Shown in pieces: positions 24,625 through 34,000 of a stretch of 64,000 nt of DNA. The notes under the pieces were generated by a model that was not told where the DNA came from, made no database searches, and saw only the letters and a program-made list of their open reading frames with translations. Position 1 is the stretch's first letter, and the number at the start of each line of letters is the position of its first letter. Position numbers and translations under genes: made by a program. The DNA comes from Kibdelosporangium banguiense (GTDB taxonomy: Bacteria > Actinomycetota > Actinomycetes > Mycobacteriales > Pseudonocardiaceae): contig NZ_JAGINW010000001.1 of NCBI RefSeq assembly GCF_017876405.1, forward strand, positions 1,997,203 through 2,061,202, read 5' to 3'.

Positions 24625-26295
24625 CTAGCGACTGGCCCAATCGGTAACCACCTGGTCAAGCACAGTCAGCGGCAACGGGCCACTACCGATCACCAGATCG
24701 TGGAACGTTCGAATATCAAATCGGTCACCCAGAGTTTGCTGTGCGGCGGCCCGGATTCGCTGGATCTCCAACCGGCCGACCATGTAGGACAACGCCTGGC
24801 CGGGATAGGCGATATAACGATCGACTTCGGTATTGATCTCCAGCGCCGGCATCGGCACGTGCTCGGCCATGTAGTCCACGGCCTGACCGCGTGACCAGCC
24901 CTTGGCGTGCATCCCGGTGTCCACCACGAGCCGGCCCGCCCGCACCGCGTCCATCGAGAGCATGCCCAGCCTGGCGATGTCCCCGGAGTAAAGACCCATT
25001 TCCTCGGCCAGGCGCTCGCAGTACAGGCCCCAGCCCTCGGTATACGCGTTGACGTCGGCCAGCCGGCGCAGCAATGGCAGATCAGTCTGTTCACCGGCGA
25101 TGGTGAGCTGGAAATGATGTCCCGGAACGGCCTCGTGGAACGCGGTCACCTCGGCGACATGCCGGTGGCGTTCCCCCGGCTGATACGTATTGGCGAAGTA
25201 TGTGCCCGCCCGGGAACCGTCCAATGCGGGCGGCATGTAGTACGCCATCGGCGCGCCCGGGGCCTCCGCGGCGGGCACGGGCTCGACCTTGCAGCTGTGT
25301 GACGGGGTGTGCCCGAACCAGCGCGGCGCCTCGGCTTCGGCACGCTCGATGGCCTCCCTGGCCGCCGACAACAACTCCTCTTCGGAGTTCCAGCGCAACG
25401 CGGGATCGTTGCGCAGCCGGTCGAAGATCTCCTGCACGTTCGAGGTGCCGAACACGCGCGAGCCGACCTCGGCGAACTCCTCCGACAGCGAGGCGATCAG
25501 ATCCAGGCCGGTCTGGTGCAGGTCCTCGGCCGTCCGGTCGGTCGTGGTGTGCACACGCGACAGCCGCTGGTATAGCTCGTCGCCATCAGGCAGCCAGGTC
25601 AGGCCTACTTTCCCGGCCGACCGTGCGTGCTGGACGATCTCGTTGGCCAGCGTGTCGCGATACGCCCCGAACGCGGGCCGGACAACCTCTTCAAGCAAAC
25701 GATCCCGTTCTGCCACAAAGGACTCGGCGTCCTGTGGCGGCTGCGGGCGGCGCAGCGCATCGGCCTGCGGGTCGGCCAGGTAGCGGTCAAGGTGCGCAAT
25801 CGCGCCGTTCACCAGGTGCTCGACGGGAACACGACCGGCCGCGACGCCTTCCCGGTGCCGCTCGGCCGTGGCCGCCAGATATCCGGGCACGGCACGCAGC
25901 CTCGTCAGGTAGTCCTGTGCGCGGTCGTCGTTGGCCAACGCGGTCATCGGCAGCATGGTCAGCAGCCCGGACGCCGCGCCGATGAACAGATCCGTGATCG
26001 TGTACTCGGCCATCTTCGACTCGATCCGGTCCACCGTGGACCTGGCCTGCTGGCTGACCACGGCCAGGGTGATCGCGTCTTGTTCGGACAATCCGGACCG
26101 ATCGACCGTACCGGCCCGTTCGATCACGTCGAGCGCCTGCGCGCGGGCGGCTTCGTCGGCGGCGGCCGACGGGTCACCGATCAGTGCGTCGTAGCCGGGG
26201 ATCCCATACAGCGTCGCACTGACCGGTTCGCGGTCGAAGCCCATTCGCATCAGCTCGTCAGCCAGTGCGTCCGGTTGGCTCGAAGTGATCGTCAT
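24625..26295 (-). CDS. DUF885 family metallopeptidase-like protein
   Basis: 556 residues. The DUF885 signature is clear: FHEAVPGHHFQL (HExxxxHH zinc-site type) followed by AYTEGWGLYCERLAEEMG, both in the C-terminal half, preceded by a long helical region. Members are thought to be peptidases with a thermolysin-like zinc centre. No signal peptide, so probably cytoplasmic. It ends 8 residues after a PLTVLDQVV helix. It is cotranscribed with nothing obvious; the MarR-like gene upstream is on the same strand with a 25-bp gap. Confidence 0.8.
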   Translation of the reverse strand: MTITSSQPDALADELMRMGFDREPVSATLYGIPGYDALIGDPSAAADEAARAQALDVIERAGTVDRSGLSEQDAITLAVVSQQARSTVDRIESKMAEYTITDLFIGAASGLLTMLPMTALANDDRAQDYLTRLRAVPGYLAATAERHREGVAAGRVPVEHLVNGAIAHLDRYLADPQADALRRPQPPQDAESFVAERDRLLEEVVRPAFGAYRDTLANEIVQHARSAGKVGLTWLPDGDELYQRLSRVHTTTDRTAEDLHQTGLDLIASLSEEFAEVGSRVFGTSNVQEIFDRLRNDPALRWNSEEELLSAAREAIERAEAEAPRWFGHTPSHSCKVEPVPAAEAPGAPMAYYMPPALDGSRAGTYFANTYQPGERHRHVAEVTAFHEAVPGHHFQLTIAGEQTDLPLLRRLADVNAYTEGWGLYCERLAEEMGLYSGDIARLGMLSMDAVRAGRLVVDTGMHAKGWSRGQAVDYMAEHVPMPALEINTEVDRYIAYPGQALSYMVGRLEIQRIRAAAQQTLGDRFDIRTFHDLVIGSGPLPLTVLDQVVTDWASR

Positions 26296-26320
26296 GCCGT
26301 GAAACTAGCCGCTGGACCGC

Positions 26321-26830
26321 CTAGTCCGTGAGCCCCCACTTTCGATGTAACTCTGCGCGACGCTGGCGCCACCGGTCCATCAGCAACGGCATTTCCTCGT
26401 GCAGGTACTCGAAGAACTCGACAGTCTCCTTCCAGCGCAGACCCGCCGGTGTCTCATCGCCGAGCACTTCGACGCCGTCGCGGATGGTGGCCTGCCACCG
26501 GTGCATGACCTGATCACGCCGGGTGATCATCTCGTACCAGAGGTTGTCCTGCACGACGTAGTAGTCGCGCCGCGACCCCGGCTCACGTTCCCGCTCGATC
26601 ATGTCGACCTGGCCGAGATATCGCACCGCACCGGAGATCGCCGCCGGGCTGACCTGCAGCTGTTCGGCCATGTCGGTGGCCGAGAGCCGGCCGTTGTCGG
26701 CACACAGCAGTGCCACGAACACCCGGGCTGCCATCCGTTGCATGCCGGCGTCGGCGAGATGACCCGCGAAGCGTTCGATGAACTTCAACACGGCGGCCTG
26801 ATCCCGCTCTTGCTCTTGCGCCTCGCTCAC
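26321..26830 (-). CDS. GbsR/MarR-like transcriptional regulator
   Basis: 169 residues from a GTG at 26830. Winged helix with RMAARVFVALLCADNGRLSA, then TDMAEQLQVSPAAISGAVRYL as recognition part and REREPGSRRDYYVV as wing; the C terminus is a long helical dimerisation segment. A much longer upstream frame exists but runs antisense through the ABC gene and is a shadow. It is divergent from the ABC exporter operon, 93 bp apart, and is therefore the likely repressor of that exporter. Confidence 0.85.
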   Translation of the reverse strand: MSEAQEQERDQAAVLKFIERFAGHLADAGMQRMAARVFVALLCADNGRLSATDMAEQLQVSPAAISGAVRYLGQVDMIEREREPGSRRDYYVVQDNLWYEMITRRDQVMHRWQATIRDGVEVLGDETPAGLRWKETVEFFEYLHEEMPLLMDRWRQRRAELHRKWGLTD

Positions 26831-26923
26831 CGGCTCATCCTCTCCCGGGATTTGGTTAGTACACGTAACTTTATACGCTTTCTTAACTTCATGATTTTGT
26901 GAACGAAGTGTAGCTTCTGATGC
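26831..26923. promoter_or_regulatory. Divergent promoter/operator between MarR-like regulator and ABC exporter
   Basis: This is AT-rich compared with its surroundings. It contains GTTA-GTACACG-TAAC and ACTTC-14 nt-GAAGT inverted repeats, both suitable as regulator sites. Exact promoter elements are not certain. Confidence 0.45.
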
Positions 26924-27814
26924 ATGACACATGCGATATCCGTGTCCGGCCTGGTGAAGACGTTCGGCCGGACGCGTGCGCTGGACGGTCTCAACCTGAC
27001 CGTCAGCGCGGGGGAGGTACACGGCTTCCTCGGCCCGAACGGGGCCGGCAAGTCGACCACAATTCGTGTCCTGCTGGGCCTGCTGCGTGCCGACGCGGGC
27101 ACCGCCCAGCTGCTCGGCGGCGATCCGTGGGGGCAGGCCGCCGAACTGCACCGCCGGCTGGCCTACGTGCCCGGCGACGTCACTCTCTGGCCGACTCTGT
27201 CCGGCGGCGAGGTCATCGACCTGCTGGGCAGGCTGCGGGGCGGCCTGGATCCCAAGCGCAAGGCTGTGCTGCTGGAGCGCTTCGAACTCGACCCCACCAA
27301 GAAGGGGCGCACGTACTCCAAGGGCAACCGGCAGAAGGTCGCGCTGGTCGCGGCGCTGTCGTCGGATGTCGAGCTGCTGGTGCTGGACGAGCCGACCTCC
27401 GGTTTCGACCCGTTGATGGAGGCGATGTTCCGCGAGTGCATCGAGGAGGAGAAGCAGCGCAACCGGACAGTACTGCTGTCCAGCCACATCCTCTCCGAGG
27501 TCGAGGCACTGTGTGACCGCGTCAGCATCATCCGCAACGGCCGCACAGTCGAGACGGGCACACTCTCTGAACTCCGGCACCTCACCAGAACCTCTATCCA
27601 GGCTGACCTGTCCAACGAGCCGACCGGCCTCGGGGATATGCCTGGGGTCCACGATTTGACTGTGCGTGACCACCACGTCAAGTTCGAAGTGGACACCGCG
27701 CAGCTCGACGGCGCGCTGAAACACCTGACGTTGTTCGGGATCCAGTCGCTGACCAGCCAGCCGCCGACGCTCGAGGAGCTCTTCCTGCGTCACTACGAGG
27801 ACGACCTGCGATGA
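26924..27814 (+). CDS. ABC exporter ATP-binding protein
   Basis: 296 residues. Walker [11 protein letters not shown], signature-like [15 protein letters not shown], Walker [14 protein letters not shown], and switch His in LLSSHILSE. It belongs to the drug/antibiotic (DrrA-like) type. The C-terminal 80 residues form the extra domain seen in this group. It overlaps the permease gene by 4 bp and is divergent from the MarR-like regulator, the usual layout of an inducible drug or polyketide exporter. Confidence 0.9.
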   Translation: MTHAISVSGLVKTFGRTRALDGLNLTVSAGEVHGFLGPNGAGKSTTIRVLLGLLRADAGTAQLLGGDPWGQAAELHRRLAYVPGDVTLWPTLSGGEVIDLLGRLRGGLDPKRKAVLLERFELDPTKKGRTYSKGNRQKVALVAALSSDVELLVLDEPTSGFDPLMEAMFRECIEEEKQRNRTVLLSSHILSEVEALCDRVSIIRNGRTVETGTLSELRHLTRTSIQADLSNEPTGLGDMPGVHDLTVRDHHVKFEVDTAQLDGALKHLTLFGIQSLTSQPPTLEELFLRHYEDDLR

Positions 27815-29409
27815 GCGCCCTGGCAGGCACCGGTTCGCTGATCCGGCTGGCCCTGCGGCTGGACCGGGTCCGGCTGCCGGTCTGGATCGTGGTGAGCGCC
27901 GGTCTGGTGCTCGTCACCGCGACCTCGGTGAAGGATCTGTACCCGACCGAGGCGTCCCGGCAGCTGATCGCGACCACCATCGGCACCAACCCGGCGATGC
28001 AGGCGATCTACGGCCAGGTCTACGACACCTCACTGGGTGCCGTGACGATGTGGCGAATGGCCATCACCGGCGCATTGCTGGTCGCCCTGATGAGCATCAT
28101 GACCGTCAACCGGCACACCCGGCAGGACGAGGAAGCCGGCCGGCTGGAGCTTATCGGGGCCACCGTGGTCGGCAGGCACGCGCCCATGGTGGCCGCACTG
28201 ATCATCGCCGCGGGCGCGAACATGGTCGTGGCAGTGCTGATCGCACTCGGCCTGACCGGGCAGGGCCTGCCCGCGGACGGATCGTTCGCGGCCGGTTTCG
28301 CACTCGGGTTCACCGGGCTCGTCTTCGCCGGAGTCGCTGCCGCGGCAGCACAACTGGCCGAGAACGCGCGAACTGTGACAGCGATTTCCGTCGCGGTGCT
28401 CGGTGTCGCGTTCGTCCTGCGGATGGTCGGCGACGCGAGCGGCGACGGCGGGCCAAGCTGGTTGAGCTGGCTGTCACCGGTGGGCTGGCTGCAAAAGGTG
28501 CACGCGTACGCCGAGAACCGTTGGTGGATATTGGTTCTCATGCTCGCGCTGGCCGTTGTGCTTGTCGGCGTGGCGTTCGCGTTGGTCGCACGGCGGGACC
28601 ACGGCGCCGGCCTGGTGCCGCCGAGGCCGGGCCCGGCCGACGCGAGCCAGGGTCTGAGCGGGCCGTTCGGGCTCGCCTGGCGGCTGCACCGGATCGCCCT
28701 GACCGGCTGGCTGGTGGCGTTCGTGTTGCTGGGCGTCATGTTCGGCTCGATCGCCAACAGTGCGACAGACCTGGTCAAGGACAACCCTCAGGTTGCCGAG
28801 ATCGTCGCGCAGATGGGCGGCACGGCGGCACTCGTCGACGCGTTCATGAGCGCGATACTGGGCCTGATCGCCTTCGTCGCGTCCGCGTACGCGGTGTCGG
28901 CGACGCTCCGGCTGCGATCCGAGGAGACCAGCGTCCGCGCCGAACCGGTGCTGGCGACCGGTGTCAGCCGGACCCGATGGGCCCTGAGCCACCTGGTGTT
29001 CGCCGCGGTCGGGGCGCTGGTCATGCTGGTGGCCGCCGGACTGGGCCTGGGGATCTCGTACGGCATCTCAGTCGGCGACGTCGGCGGGCAGCTGGGCACT
29101 GTGTTCCAGGCCGCGCTGATGCAACTGCCGGCAACACTGGTGGTCGCCGGGATCGCGATGGTGTTGTTCGGGCTGGCGCCGCGGTTCGTGATCGGCAGCT
29201 GGGCGGCGTTGACGGTGTTCTACCTGCTCGGTCAGCTCGGCCCGCTGCTACAGGCGCCGCAGTGGCTGATGGACGTCTCGCCGTTCACCCACGTGCCGAA
29301 GCTGCTGGGTGACGTGACGGCAGGACCGCTGGTGTGGCTGTCGGTCGTGGCGATCGCGTTGATGGCCGTGGGAGTGGCCGGATTCCGGCGCAGGGACATC
29401 GCGAGCTAG
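27811..29409 (+). CDS. ABC exporter permease, polyketide-antibiotic type
   Basis: 532 residues with about twelve hydrophobic segments in two similar halves (first from residue 23, second from about 295), linked by a Pro-rich cytoplasmic segment ([13 protein letters not shown]). The fused double permease partnered with a DrrA-like ATPase is typical of exporters of polyketide antibiotics. Substrate unknown. A strong hairpin terminator follows 9 bp after the stop. Confidence 0.88.
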   Translation: MSALAGTGSLIRLALRLDRVRLPVWIVVSAGLVLVTATSVKDLYPTEASRQLIATTIGTNPAMQAIYGQVYDTSLGAVTMWRMAITGALLVALMSIMTVNRHTRQDEEAGRLELIGATVVGRHAPMVAALIIAAGANMVVAVLIALGLTGQGLPADGSFAAGFALGFTGLVFAGVAAAAAQLAENARTVTAISVAVLGVAFVLRMVGDASGDGGPSWLSWLSPVGWLQKVHAYAENRWWILVLMLALAVVLVGVAFALVARRDHGAGLVPPRPGPADASQGLSGPFGLAWRLHRIALTGWLVAFVLLGVMFGSIANSATDLVKDNPQVAEIVAQMGGTAALVDAFMSAILGLIAFVASAYAVSATLRLRSEETSVRAEPVLATGVSRTRWALSHLVFAAVGALVMLVAAGLGLGISYGISVGDVGGQLGTVFQAALMQLPATLVVAGIAMVLFGLAPRFVIGSWAALTVFYLLGQLGPLLQAPQWLMDVSPFTHVPKLLGDVTAGPLVWLSVVAIALMAVGVAGFRRRDIAS

Positions 29410-29418
29410 CTGGTTTGT

Positions 29419-29448
29419 GTGGGGGTGGGTGCACGGACCCACCCCCAC
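29419..29448 (+). terminator. Terminator of the ABC exporter operon
   Basis: GTGGGGGTGGGT and ACCCACCCCCAC are perfect 12-bp arms around a 6-nt loop, directly after the permease stop. Confidence 0.75.
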
Positions 29449-29529
29449 CAGCACCCCACTGTGTTGAAACAACCCGAGACAGGGGTTGCCCGCCCCAACT
29501 CGGTACTCCACCTCACCTGCCATGCCAGG

Positions 29530-29606
29530 TGGCGTCCCCGCGAGGACTCGAACCTCGGACCTCGGCGGTCGTAGCGCCGCGCTCTATCCAACTGAGCTAC
29601 GAGGAC
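29530..29606 (-). tRNA. tRNA-Arg(ACG)
   Basis: Acceptor GTCCTCG/CGGGGAC, D-arm GCTCAGTTGGATAGAGC, anticodon stem-loop CGGCG-CTACGAC-CGCCG with anticodon ACG (target of TadA), T-arm CGAGGTTCGAGTCCTCG; CCA is encoded. A terminator-like hairpin ends only 18 bp upstream, leaving no room for a separate promoter. Confidence 0.95.
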
Positions 29607-29624
29607 CAGAAACGGTGGACGGTC

Positions 29625-29662
29625 AAAAAGAAAGCCGCCGTGTCGGAATTCCGACCGGCGGC
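29625..29662 (-). terminator. Terminator-like hairpin between micro-ORF and tRNA-Arg
   Basis: GCCGCCG and CGGCGGC enclose the palindrome GTCGGAATTCCGAC, and the minus strand continues with TTTCTTTTT. It is a textbook intrinsic terminator, yet the tRNA-Arg gene starts 18 bp downstream on the same strand. Confidence 0.8.
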
Positions 29663-29665
29663 TCC

Positions 29666-29687
29666 CGCGTTAGTGGAGACTAACGCG
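29666..29687 (-). other. Hairpin containing the micro-ORF stop codon
   Basis: CGCGTTAGT and ACTAACGCG are perfect 9-bp arms around 4 nt. On the minus strand the final CGT-TAG of the 24-codon ORF forms part of the 5' arm. Confidence 0.7.
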
Positions 29688-29754
29688 TGGAGCCGTCCTG
29701 ACCTGCGCGGAAGCACATGTCACGGTCATCATCGAGATAACGCTTCGCGTTCAT
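29680..29754 (-). CDS. 24-residue micro-ORF upstream of tRNA-Arg
   Basis: The peptide starts MNAKRYLDDDRD and ends AGQDGSTR. The ATG is preceded by AAGGAGGA at 9 bp, one of the best ribosome sites in the window, which argues for real translation. All four Arg codons (three CGT, one CGC) are ones read by the tRNA-Arg(ACG) encoded just downstream, and the last sense codon is CGT. The stop codon lies in a hairpin, then comes a terminator, then the tRNA. It could be a leader peptide of an attenuator or an independent small protein; I do not recognise its family. Confidence 0.5.
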   Translation of the reverse strand: MNAKRYLDDDRDMCFRAGQDGSTR

Positions 29755-30001
29755 TTCCTGCTTCCTCCTTCCGCTCTGACATGAATAACTATGACGCAAT
29801 TCCCGCGGCGGGTCCAACGATTATTCGGCGGGCGAACAGGCCAGTCAGGGGATGGCGCCCGACGGCGACGGCCAGTAGTGTTGTAACAGCTGTAAACGTA
29901 TTCATCCGATGTATCCCTTGACGTGACACCCGGCTTGTCGACATGATCCCCGAGGGCGGAAGTGACGGGCGTCACGCGGCGCCGATGCCGTGAGGAGAGC
30001 C
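29755..30001. promoter_or_regulatory. Divergent control region between micro-ORF and ABC importer
   Basis: Contains no gene. On the plus strand TTGACG (near 29929) is a possible -35, and GTGAC-GGGC-GTCAC (29962-29975) is an inverted repeat 27 bp before the importer start, a possible operator. AGGAG at 29993 is the ribosome site of the importer's first gene. Confidence 0.4.
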
Positions 30002-31222
30002 ATGAGGACGAAGCTGTTACTGGCCATCAGCTGCGCCGCGTTGTTGGCGGTGTCCTGCGGTGCGCCGGAGGAGAAACAGCCAGGACCTGCGCAACAGCAA
30101 CAGACCGGCACGGCTGAGCCGGTCAAGAAACCCGATCAGCCGGTCAAGCTCACCGTCGCCGACGTGGCAGGCAACCTGCAGCTGACCCAGAAGGCGATCG
30201 AGAAGTTCCGCGACGAGCACAAGGACCTGGTCTCCAGCGTGGAGTTCACCCGGTCCACCGCCCCGGAGCTGCCTGGCAAGATCGACGCGCAGCAGAAGGC
30301 CGGCCGCGTGGAGATCGACCTCGTGCTCACCGGCACGGACGCACTGGCGGCGGGTGCGTCCAAGAATCTGTGGGAGAAGGTCGGCGACAACGCCAAGCCG
30401 GTGCTCGGCAACTACGAGGACACCCTGCAGGAACCCGCCCAGCGGATGCAGAAGATCGCTGAGGGCCAAGGGATCATCGTCGTCTACTACCCGTCCGGGC
30501 CGTTGCTGGAGTACAACCCGGCCAAGGTGCCCGCGCCACCGAAGACCCCGGACGAACTGCTGGCCTGGGCCAAGGCCAACCCGAACAAGCTGATGTACGC
30601 CCGGCCGGCCAACTCCGGCCCCGGCCGGACCTTCCTGATGGGCCTGCCGTACCTGCTGGGCGACAGCAACCCCAAGGACCCCAAGGCGGGCTGGGACAAG
30701 ACCTGGGCCTACCTGACCGAACTCGGCAAGTACATCGAGTACTACCCGGCGGGCACGTCCGCGGTGATGAAGGAACTCTCCCAGGGCACCCGGGACATGG
30801 TCGCTTCGACCACCGGCTGGGACATCAACCCGCGTGCGCTGGGCCAGGTGCCCAAGGAGATGAAAACCACTGCACTGCAAGGTTTCCACTGGGTCGCCGA
30901 CGCGCAGTACATGGTCGTGCCCAAGGGCGTCTCGCCGGAGAAGCGGTATGTGCTCTACGAGCTGATGAAGTACATGCTCACCAAGGAAGCCCAGGCGCAG
31001 ACGTACGACCAGGGCTACTTCTACCCCGGCCCGGCGGTCAAGGACGTGCCGCTGTCGATGGCACCGGCCGAGTCCCAGAAGGCGATCAACGAGTTCGGCC
31101 GGCCGGAGTACGAGTCGCTGATCTCGGGCAATCCGATCGAGACGCCGCTGGACGCGACCTCGATGGTCGCCGCCTTCGAGCGCTGGGACCGGGAGATCGG
31201 CGGAAGCAAGGTGAAGAAGTAG
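30002..31222 (+). CDS. ABC importer substrate-binding lipoprotein
   Basis: 406 residues. Lipobox LLAVSCGA with Cys19, then a Gln/Pro-rich linker and a family-1-type extracellular solute-binding fold (KLTVADVAGNLQLTQKAIEKF at the start). The segments YARPANSGPGRTFLMGLPYL and VASTTGWDINPRALG resemble YnjB-like binding proteins. The ligand may be a small cation or cofactor, but this cannot be read from sequence. First gene of a four-gene operon; it overlaps the ATPase gene by 1 bp. Confidence 0.82.
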   Translation: MRTKLLLAISCAALLAVSCGAPEEKQPGPAQQQQTGTAEPVKKPDQPVKLTVADVAGNLQLTQKAIEKFRDEHKDLVSSVEFTRSTAPELPGKIDAQQKAGRVEIDLVLTGTDALAAGASKNLWEKVGDNAKPVLGNYEDTLQEPAQRMQKIAEGQGIIVVYYPSGPLLEYNPAKVPAPPKTPDELLAWAKANPNKLMYARPANSGPGRTFLMGLPYLLGDSNPKDPKAGWDKTWAYLTELGKYIEYYPAGTSAVMKELSQGTRDMVASTTGWDINPRALGQVPKEMKTTALQGFHWVADAQYMVVPKGVSPEKRYVLYELMKYMLTKEAQAQTYDQGYFYPGPAVKDVPLSMAPAESQKAINEFGRPEYESLISGNPIETPLDATSMVAAFERWDREIGGSKVKK

Positions 31223-32235
31223 TGCAGCTCGCCAAGCTGGAACTGGCGGGCGTCAGCCGCAGCTTCGGCACTGTCGCGGCACTGGACGGGTTGAGCCTCA
31301 CCATCACCGGGGGCGAGTTCATCGCCCTGCTCGGCCCGTCCGGCTGCGGCAAGTCGACCGCGCTGAACTGCCTCGCCGGGCTGCTTCCGCTGACCGCGGG
31401 GCAGATCACCCTCGACGGCAAGCGTGTGGACACGCTCGCCGCGGAACGCCGTGGCTTCGGCATGGTGTTCCAGAACTACGCGTTGTTCCCGCATCTCTCG
31501 GTGGAACGCAATGTCGCGTTCGGCCTGAAGATGCGGGGCGTGCCGAAGACCGAGATCCGCAGCCGGGTGACCGAGGCGCTGGAGCTGGTCCATCTGGACC
31601 ACCTGGCGCGCTCGCATCCGGGGCAACTGTCGGGCGGCCAGCAGCAGCGAGTCGCGATCGCCCGCGCGGTCGTGCTGCGGCCGCCGTTGATCCTGATGGA
31701 CGAGCCACTGTCCAACTTGGACGCCAAGCTGCGGCTGGAGATGCGCACCGAGATCAAGCGCCTGCACCAGGAACTCGGGCTGACCACGATCTACGTCACG
31801 CACGACCAGGAGGAGGCGTTGTCGCTGGCCGACCGGCTCGTGCTGATGAAGGACGGCCGGGTCCAGCAGATCGGCACGCCCGAGGAGCTCTACGCGAAGC
31901 CGGTTTCGCCGTTCGTCGCCGACTTCATGGGATTCCGCAACCAGATCGCGGGCACGGACTCGTTCACGTTCGCGGACGCGACCTGGACCAGCACGTCCGA
32001 GGTGTCCGGCGACTCGATCGCGATGTGCCGCCCGGAAGACCTGCGGGCCGGGGTGACGACAAACGCGCTCGACGTGACGGTCGAAGTCGTCGAGTACCAC
32101 GGCCGCCAGTTCCTGCTGCAGATCGTGACGGCGTCCGGGCTCACCTTGCACGCGGTGTCCCCAGAAGCCTTGTCACCAGGCGACAAGGTCCAGGTCGGCG
32201 TCGCTCCCGACCGGCTGCTGGTGTTCCCGTCGTGA
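31222..32235 (+). CDS. ABC importer ATP-binding protein (PotA-like with TOBE)
   Basis: 337 residues from a GTG. Walker A GPSGCGKST, Q-loop VFQNYALFPHL, signature LSGGQQQRVAIARA, Walker B LILMDEPLSNLD, switch His THDQEEALSLAD. The C-terminal region (about 245-337) is a TOBE-type domain, as in polyamine, iron and thiamine importers. It energises uptake with the two permeases that follow. Overlaps the next gene by 4 bp. Confidence 0.92.
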   Translation: MQLAKLELAGVSRSFGTVAALDGLSLTITGGEFIALLGPSGCGKSTALNCLAGLLPLTAGQITLDGKRVDTLAAERRGFGMVFQNYALFPHLSVERNVAFGLKMRGVPKTEIRSRVTEALELVHLDHLARSHPGQLSGGQQQRVAIARAVVLRPPLILMDEPLSNLDAKLRLEMRTEIKRLHQELGLTTIYVTHDQEEALSLADRLVLMKDGRVQQIGTPEELYAKPVSPFVADFMGFRNQIAGTDSFTFADATWTSTSEVSGDSIAMCRPEDLRAGVTTNALDVTVEVVEYHGRQFLLQIVTASGLTLHAVSPEALSPGDKVQVGVAPDRLLVFPS

Positions 32236-33152
32236 CGGCCACCGCTGTCAAACCGGTGGTCGAACCACCGATCAAACCGTCACTGCGGTTACGGCTGGCC
32301 GAGCGCGGGATCGACATGCGGCTGTTGCTGCTCGTGCCCTCGGTCGTCGTGGTGCTGGTGCTGTTCGTCTACCCGTTCATCTTCGGAATCCAGCTTTCCC
32401 TGACACCGCAACGGTTCAACAACCCGTTCGACAACTACCGCGCGTTCTTCTCCGATCCGTACTACTTCAGCAGCCTGTCGAACACGCTGGCGATCGCGGT
32501 CCCGGCCACGTTCGTGAACGTGTTCGCCGCGGTGCCGATCGCGGTCCGGATGCGGCACGCGTTCCGGGGCCGCCGGTTGCTGGCCGCGGCGCTGGTCGTG
32601 CCGGTCAGCCTGGGCACGGTGTTCCTCGCCGACGGCATGCTCAACGTGCTGGGCCCAGCCGGCTGGCTGAACAAGGCGCTGATCGGGATCGGGCTGATCG
32701 ACGACCCCATCCGGCTGACCAACAACTGGTGGGGTGTGTTCCTTTCCCTTGTGGTCAGCGGGTTTCCGTTCGCGTTCCTGCTGATGCTGGCGTACGCCTC
32801 GGGAATCGACCCGTCACTGGAGTCCGCGGCGGCGACGCTGGGTGCCTCCCGCGGGCAACGGTTCAGGTATGTGATCTTCCCGCTGTTGTTGCCGGGTGCG
32901 GCTGTCACGCTGTGCCTGAACTTCGTGATGGCGTTCTCGGTGTTCCCTTCAGCGGTGCTGCTGGGTGATCCATCGGGGTCGTCGCGGGTACTGGCGTTGA
33001 TCGCGTACCAGGAGGCGCAAGAAAGGCTTGACCCGTCGATGGGTTCGGCCGTCGCGATGCTGCTTGCCGCTGCCCAGCTGGTGTTCGTCGTTCTCGTGCT
33101 CGGCGCGCGTTCGTTGCTGTACCGGGGGCCGGCCACGGGAGGCAAGGGATGA
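32232..33152 (+). CDS. ABC importer permease subunit 1
   Basis: 306 residues from a GTG at 32232; the longer upstream frame is a shadow of the ATPase gene. Six transmembrane segments and the EAA motif at LESAAATLGASRGQRFRYVI, of the polyamine/iron/thiamine permease type (BPD_transp_1). Overlaps the ATPase gene (GTGA) and the second permease (ATGA). Confidence 0.9.
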   Translation: MTATAVKPVVEPPIKPSLRLRLAERGIDMRLLLLVPSVVVVLVLFVYPFIFGIQLSLTPQRFNNPFDNYRAFFSDPYYFSSLSNTLAIAVPATFVNVFAAVPIAVRMRHAFRGRRLLAAALVVPVSLGTVFLADGMLNVLGPAGWLNKALIGIGLIDDPIRLTNNWWGVFLSLVVSGFPFAFLLMLAYASGIDPSLESAAATLGASRGQRFRYVIFPLLLPGAAVTLCLNFVMAFSVFPSAVLLGDPSGSSRVLALIAYQEAQERLDPSMGSAVAMLLAAAQLVFVVLVLGARSLLYRGPATGGKG

Positions 33153-34000
33153 CGGCTGTTCAGGAGAGGAAACGGCTGGTCCTGTCCCCCACCGCCTGGC
33201 TGACGTGGGGCGGGGTCGCGGTCTTCCTGGTGTTCGTGCTGGCGTTGATCGTCGCGGTGTTCGTCAGCTCGTTCGGCACAGTGTGGCTGGGCACGTGGCT
33301 TCCGGCCGGGTTCACCGGCAAGTGGTGGGAGCAGACCTGGTCGGAGTTCGGGCTGGGCAGCACGCTGCTGGTGACCATGGAAGTGGCGCTGCTCGTGGTG
33401 CTGTTCTCCGTGGTGCTCGGCGTGCCTGCCGCGTATGTGCTGGCGCGCCGGACGTTTCCCGGCAAGAAGGCCATCAGCCTGTTGCTGTTGCTGCCGTTGC
33501 TCGTGCCGCCGATCACGTACGGCATCCCGCTGGCGACCCTGCTGTACCAGTGGGGACTCGGCGGCAACATGACCGGCGTGGTGCTGGCGAACCTGGTGCC
33601 GTCACTGCCTTTCGTGGTGCTGACCATGACACCGTTCGTCGAGCAGATCGACCGGCGCGTCGAGGATGCCGCCCGGACATTGGGCGCGGGCACGCCAAGG
33701 ATCATGTTCAGCGTGCTCGGACCGTTGCTGCTGCCCGGGATCCTGGCCGGTGCGGTGATGGTTCTCGTGCGGACCGTGGGCATGTTCGAGCTGACGTTCC
33801 TGACCGCGGGCGCGGACAGCGAAACGCTCGTGGTCGCGCTGTACGCCGCCAAGAGCGGTGCGGGAATCCGGGCCGATCAGACCGTGGACGCGATCGCCGT
33901 GGTGTACATGCTTTCCACGGTGTTGCTGCTGCTTGTCGCGTTGCGGTTCGTCAACCCGACTCAGCTGGTCACGCGGGTGAAGGAGGCGCCTCGCGATTAG
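33149..34000 (+). CDS. ABC importer permease subunit 2
   Basis: 283 residues, six transmembrane segments, and EAA loop VEDAARTLGAGTPRIMFSVL. It pairs with the preceding permease in a heterodimeric channel. Its 3' end overlaps the convergent GNAT gene by 32 bp. Confidence 0.9.
   Translation: MTAVQERKRLVLSPTAWLTWGGVAVFLVFVLALIVAVFVSSFGTVWLGTWLPAGFTGKWWEQTWSEFGLGSTLLVTMEVALLVVLFSVVLGVPAAYVLARRTFPGKKAISLLLLLPLLVPPITYGIPLATLLYQWGLGGNMTGVVLANLVPSLPFVVLTMTPFVEQIDRRVEDAARTLGAGTPRIMFSVLGPLLLPGILAGAVMVLVRTVGMFELTFLTAGADSETLVVALYAAKSGAGIRADQTVDAIAVVYMLSTVLLLLVALRFVNPTQLVTRVKEAPRD

Noticed and set aside
26321..27793. 490-residue version of the MarR-like regulator
   Set aside because: The extra N-terminal part is antisense to the ABC ATPase gene and has no domain; the regulator starts at the GTG at 26830.
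29680..29754. RiPP precursor peptide
   Set aside because: The 24-residue peptide has one Cys and no recognisable leader/core pattern, and no modifying enzyme lies nearby; a leader-peptide role next to the tRNA fits better.
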